Assembly (NCBI GenBank): GCA_003235605.1
Contig: QJVU01000166.1
Location: forward strand, 1 to 6,465
Direction of reading: 5' to 3'
DNA length: 6,465 nucleotides
Origin: Planctomycetota bacterium
GTDB lineage: Bacteria > Planctomycetota > UBA1135 > UBA2386
Shown: positions 5,267-6,465 of the stretch, piece after piece
Layout of the letters: each line of letters starts with the position of its first letter
How positions within the stretch are numbered: the stretch's first letter is position 1
Translations under genes and position numbers: made by a program
The notes under the pieces: model-generated
Told to the model about the DNA's origin: nothing
The model's database searches: none
The model's input: only the letters and a program-made list of their open reading frames with translations

Positions 5267-6465
5267 GTGCTCTGGGCTGACTCGGAAACGTTCGGCGTCC
5301 TGGACCTGAAAAAGGTCGGAACGTACAGGTACGCCTATCACCAGGACATGGAAGTCCTGCTGTTCCCATACGCCATAGGTGACGGCCCCGTCCGTTGCGT
5401 TGATGTCGATGGGCGCAACCTGGTGACAGCCCTCGAACAGGATGCCCCTGAGTTCTATGATCTGCTGCGGTCAGGTGAAACTGTTGTATTCCACAACAGC
5501 AACTTCGACCGTCACATCATGGAGGCTCAGGGGCTGCACGTTCCGGTTGAACAGATCGAAGACACCATGGTCCAGGCGTACACCCTGGGGCTGCCAGGTA
5601 AGTTGGAACGCCTGGGGTCAGCCCTGGGGTTGCCAGAGAACCTGACCAAGAACCAGGGGTCGAAGCTGATCAATCGATTCTGCAAGCCCGCTCCGAAGAG
5701 CCACAAGGCTGACAGGTACGACCGCTGGTCGCACCCTGAAGAGTGGGACCAGTTCGTGGAGTATGCCTGCCAGGACATCGTGGCGATGCGTGAGTGCCAT
5801 CGCCGTATGCCTCGTGTGAATCTGTCTGTCACCGAGCGCAAGGTCTGGTTCCTGGACCAGAAGATAAACGACCGTGGCGTGAAGGTTGATTTCAAATTGG
5901 TTCGCGCTGCAATCAAGCTGGCGGAGGATCGCCAGGAGGAGGTGACGCAAGAGATTCAACACACCACCTGGGGTGAAGTAGACAAGCACACCAAGTCGGC
6001 TGCCATCATCCAATTCTGCAAAGAGGCTGGGGTGCGCATGCCAAACCTGCAGAAGGAAACCGTGGAGCGGTTGCTGCAGATGGGTGGTATGCCGGAGGAT
6101 GTTACACGCCTGCTGCAGCTGCGCCTGGAGGCAAACAAGGCGACGGTCAGCAAGTACACAGCCATCGGTGCCAGGACCAGCGAGGACGGGCGCCTGCGTG
6201 GTGGGTTCCAGTATGGTGGGGCAGCACGCACACTGCGCTGGGCCGGCCGTGGCGTCCAGCTGCACAACCTGGCCAGGCCACCCTGGTGGTTGGACCAGGA
6301 GCTGGCGGTCGAAGCTATCCTGGGCGACTACGTTGGCCTGATCTACCCTGACGCCCTGGACATTGTGAAGGGTGTGGTGCGCGGTTGCTTCGTTGCATCT
6401 AAGGGCAAGACCTTTGCAGTGTCTGACTTGTCGAACATCGAGGGCCGGGGCACGGCGTTCTTGTG
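5267..6465 (+). CDS. family A DNA polymerase with 3'-5' exonuclease domain, 3' end cut off
   Basis: The frame opens at GTG 5267, two bases after the previous stop, and stays open to the window end (399 residues seen). Exonuclease motifs are intact: Exo I D5-S-E7 (WADSETFG), Exo II H76-N-S-N-F-D81, and Exo III Y166-A-C-Q-D170. The segment between Exo II and III (KNQGSKLINRFCKP, then HPEEWDQFVEYACQD) is typical of the phage polymerases found in DUF2800/DUF2815 cassettes. Thumb and palm follow (DGRLRGGFQYGGAARTLRWA, then GVQLHNLARP). Polymerase motif A, SDLSNIEGR, has its catalytic Asp at D387. Motifs B and C lie beyond the window. It should be the replicative, proofreading polymerase of the phage. 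No 5'-3' exonuclease domain precedes it. The start is moderately certain: GTG 5267 has only GGA (5257-5259) as ribosome binding site, and coupling to the upstream gene is likely. Confidence 0.93.
   Translation, partial: MLWADSETFGVLDLKKVGTYRYAYHQDMEVLLFPYAIGDGPVRCVDVDGRNLVTALEQDAPEFYDLLRSGETVVFHNSNFDRHIMEAQGLHVPVEQIEDTMVQAYTLGLPGKLERLGSALGLPENLTKNQGSKLINRFCKPAPKSHKADRYDRWSHPEEWDQFVEYACQDIVAMRECHRRMPRVNLSVTERKVWFLDQKINDRGVKVDFKLVRAAIKLAEDRQEEVTQEIQHTTWGEVDKHTKSAAIIQFCKEAGVRMPNLQKETVERLLQMGGMPEDVTRLLQLRLEANKATVSKYTAIGARTSEDGRLRGGFQYGGAARTLRWAGRGVQLHNLARPPWWLDQELAVEAILGDYVGLIYPDALDIVKGVVRGCFVASKGKTFAVSDLSNIEGRGTAFL

Noticed and set aside
4647..5369. 240-codon minus-strand open frame
   Set aside because: It is antisense to the DUF2815 gene and the polymerase start, with no motif and no plausible context.
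1..6465. CRISPR array, tRNA, insertion sequence, integrase or attachment site
   Set aside because: No regularly spaced repeats, no cloverleaf-like segments and no transposase or integrase motifs were seen in either strand.

Overview
The window is a tightly packed, single-strand stretch of a tailed double-stranded DNA bacteriophage (Caudoviricetes) or a related prophage. It has fourteen protein-coding genes, all on the + strand. Most overlap or abut by a few bases, many are very small, and there is only one real intergenic gap (2166-2264). The DNA is moderately GC-rich (roughly 58-60% by eye). Shine-Dalgarno sequences are strong (GGAGG-like) and the one visible promoter is sigma70-like, which suggests a proteobacterial host. 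I cannot name the phage or host.

Region 1 (1-2165) is a chain of seven genes of unknown function: the 3' end of one gene, then proteins of 64, 61, 85 (or 60), 89, 139 and 244 aa. ATGA stop/start overlaps or 11-17 base overlaps join them, so they are probably one translationally coupled early operon. The only recognisable parts are a zinc ribbon at 515-772, preceded by a basic NPVAKHAR-type N-terminus, and a coiled coil at 1015-1434.

Region 2 (2166-2264) holds a good sigma70-type promoter (TTGACA, 17 bases, GATAAG). Just downstream is a perfect 11-bp hairpin that would sit at the extreme 5' end of the transcript. This marks the start of a second operon.

Region 3 (2265-6465) is the replication module. 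Four small proteins come first: one of 65 aa, a zinc-ribbon protein with an acidic tail, an Ala-rich helical protein and a very basic protein. The recognisable core follows: a DUF2800-type PD-(D/E)XK exonuclease with Cas4/AddB-like Fe-S cysteines, a DUF2815-type single-stranded DNA-binding protein with an acidic tail, and a family A DNA polymerase with a 3'-5' exonuclease domain. The polymerase runs off the window just after polymerase motif A. DUF2800, DUF2815 and Pol A form a well-known phage cassette. The nuclease would process ends, the binding protein would coat single strands and recruit partners, and the polymerase would copy the phage genome. No tRNA, rRNA, CRISPR array, insertion sequence, integrase or attachment site was seen.
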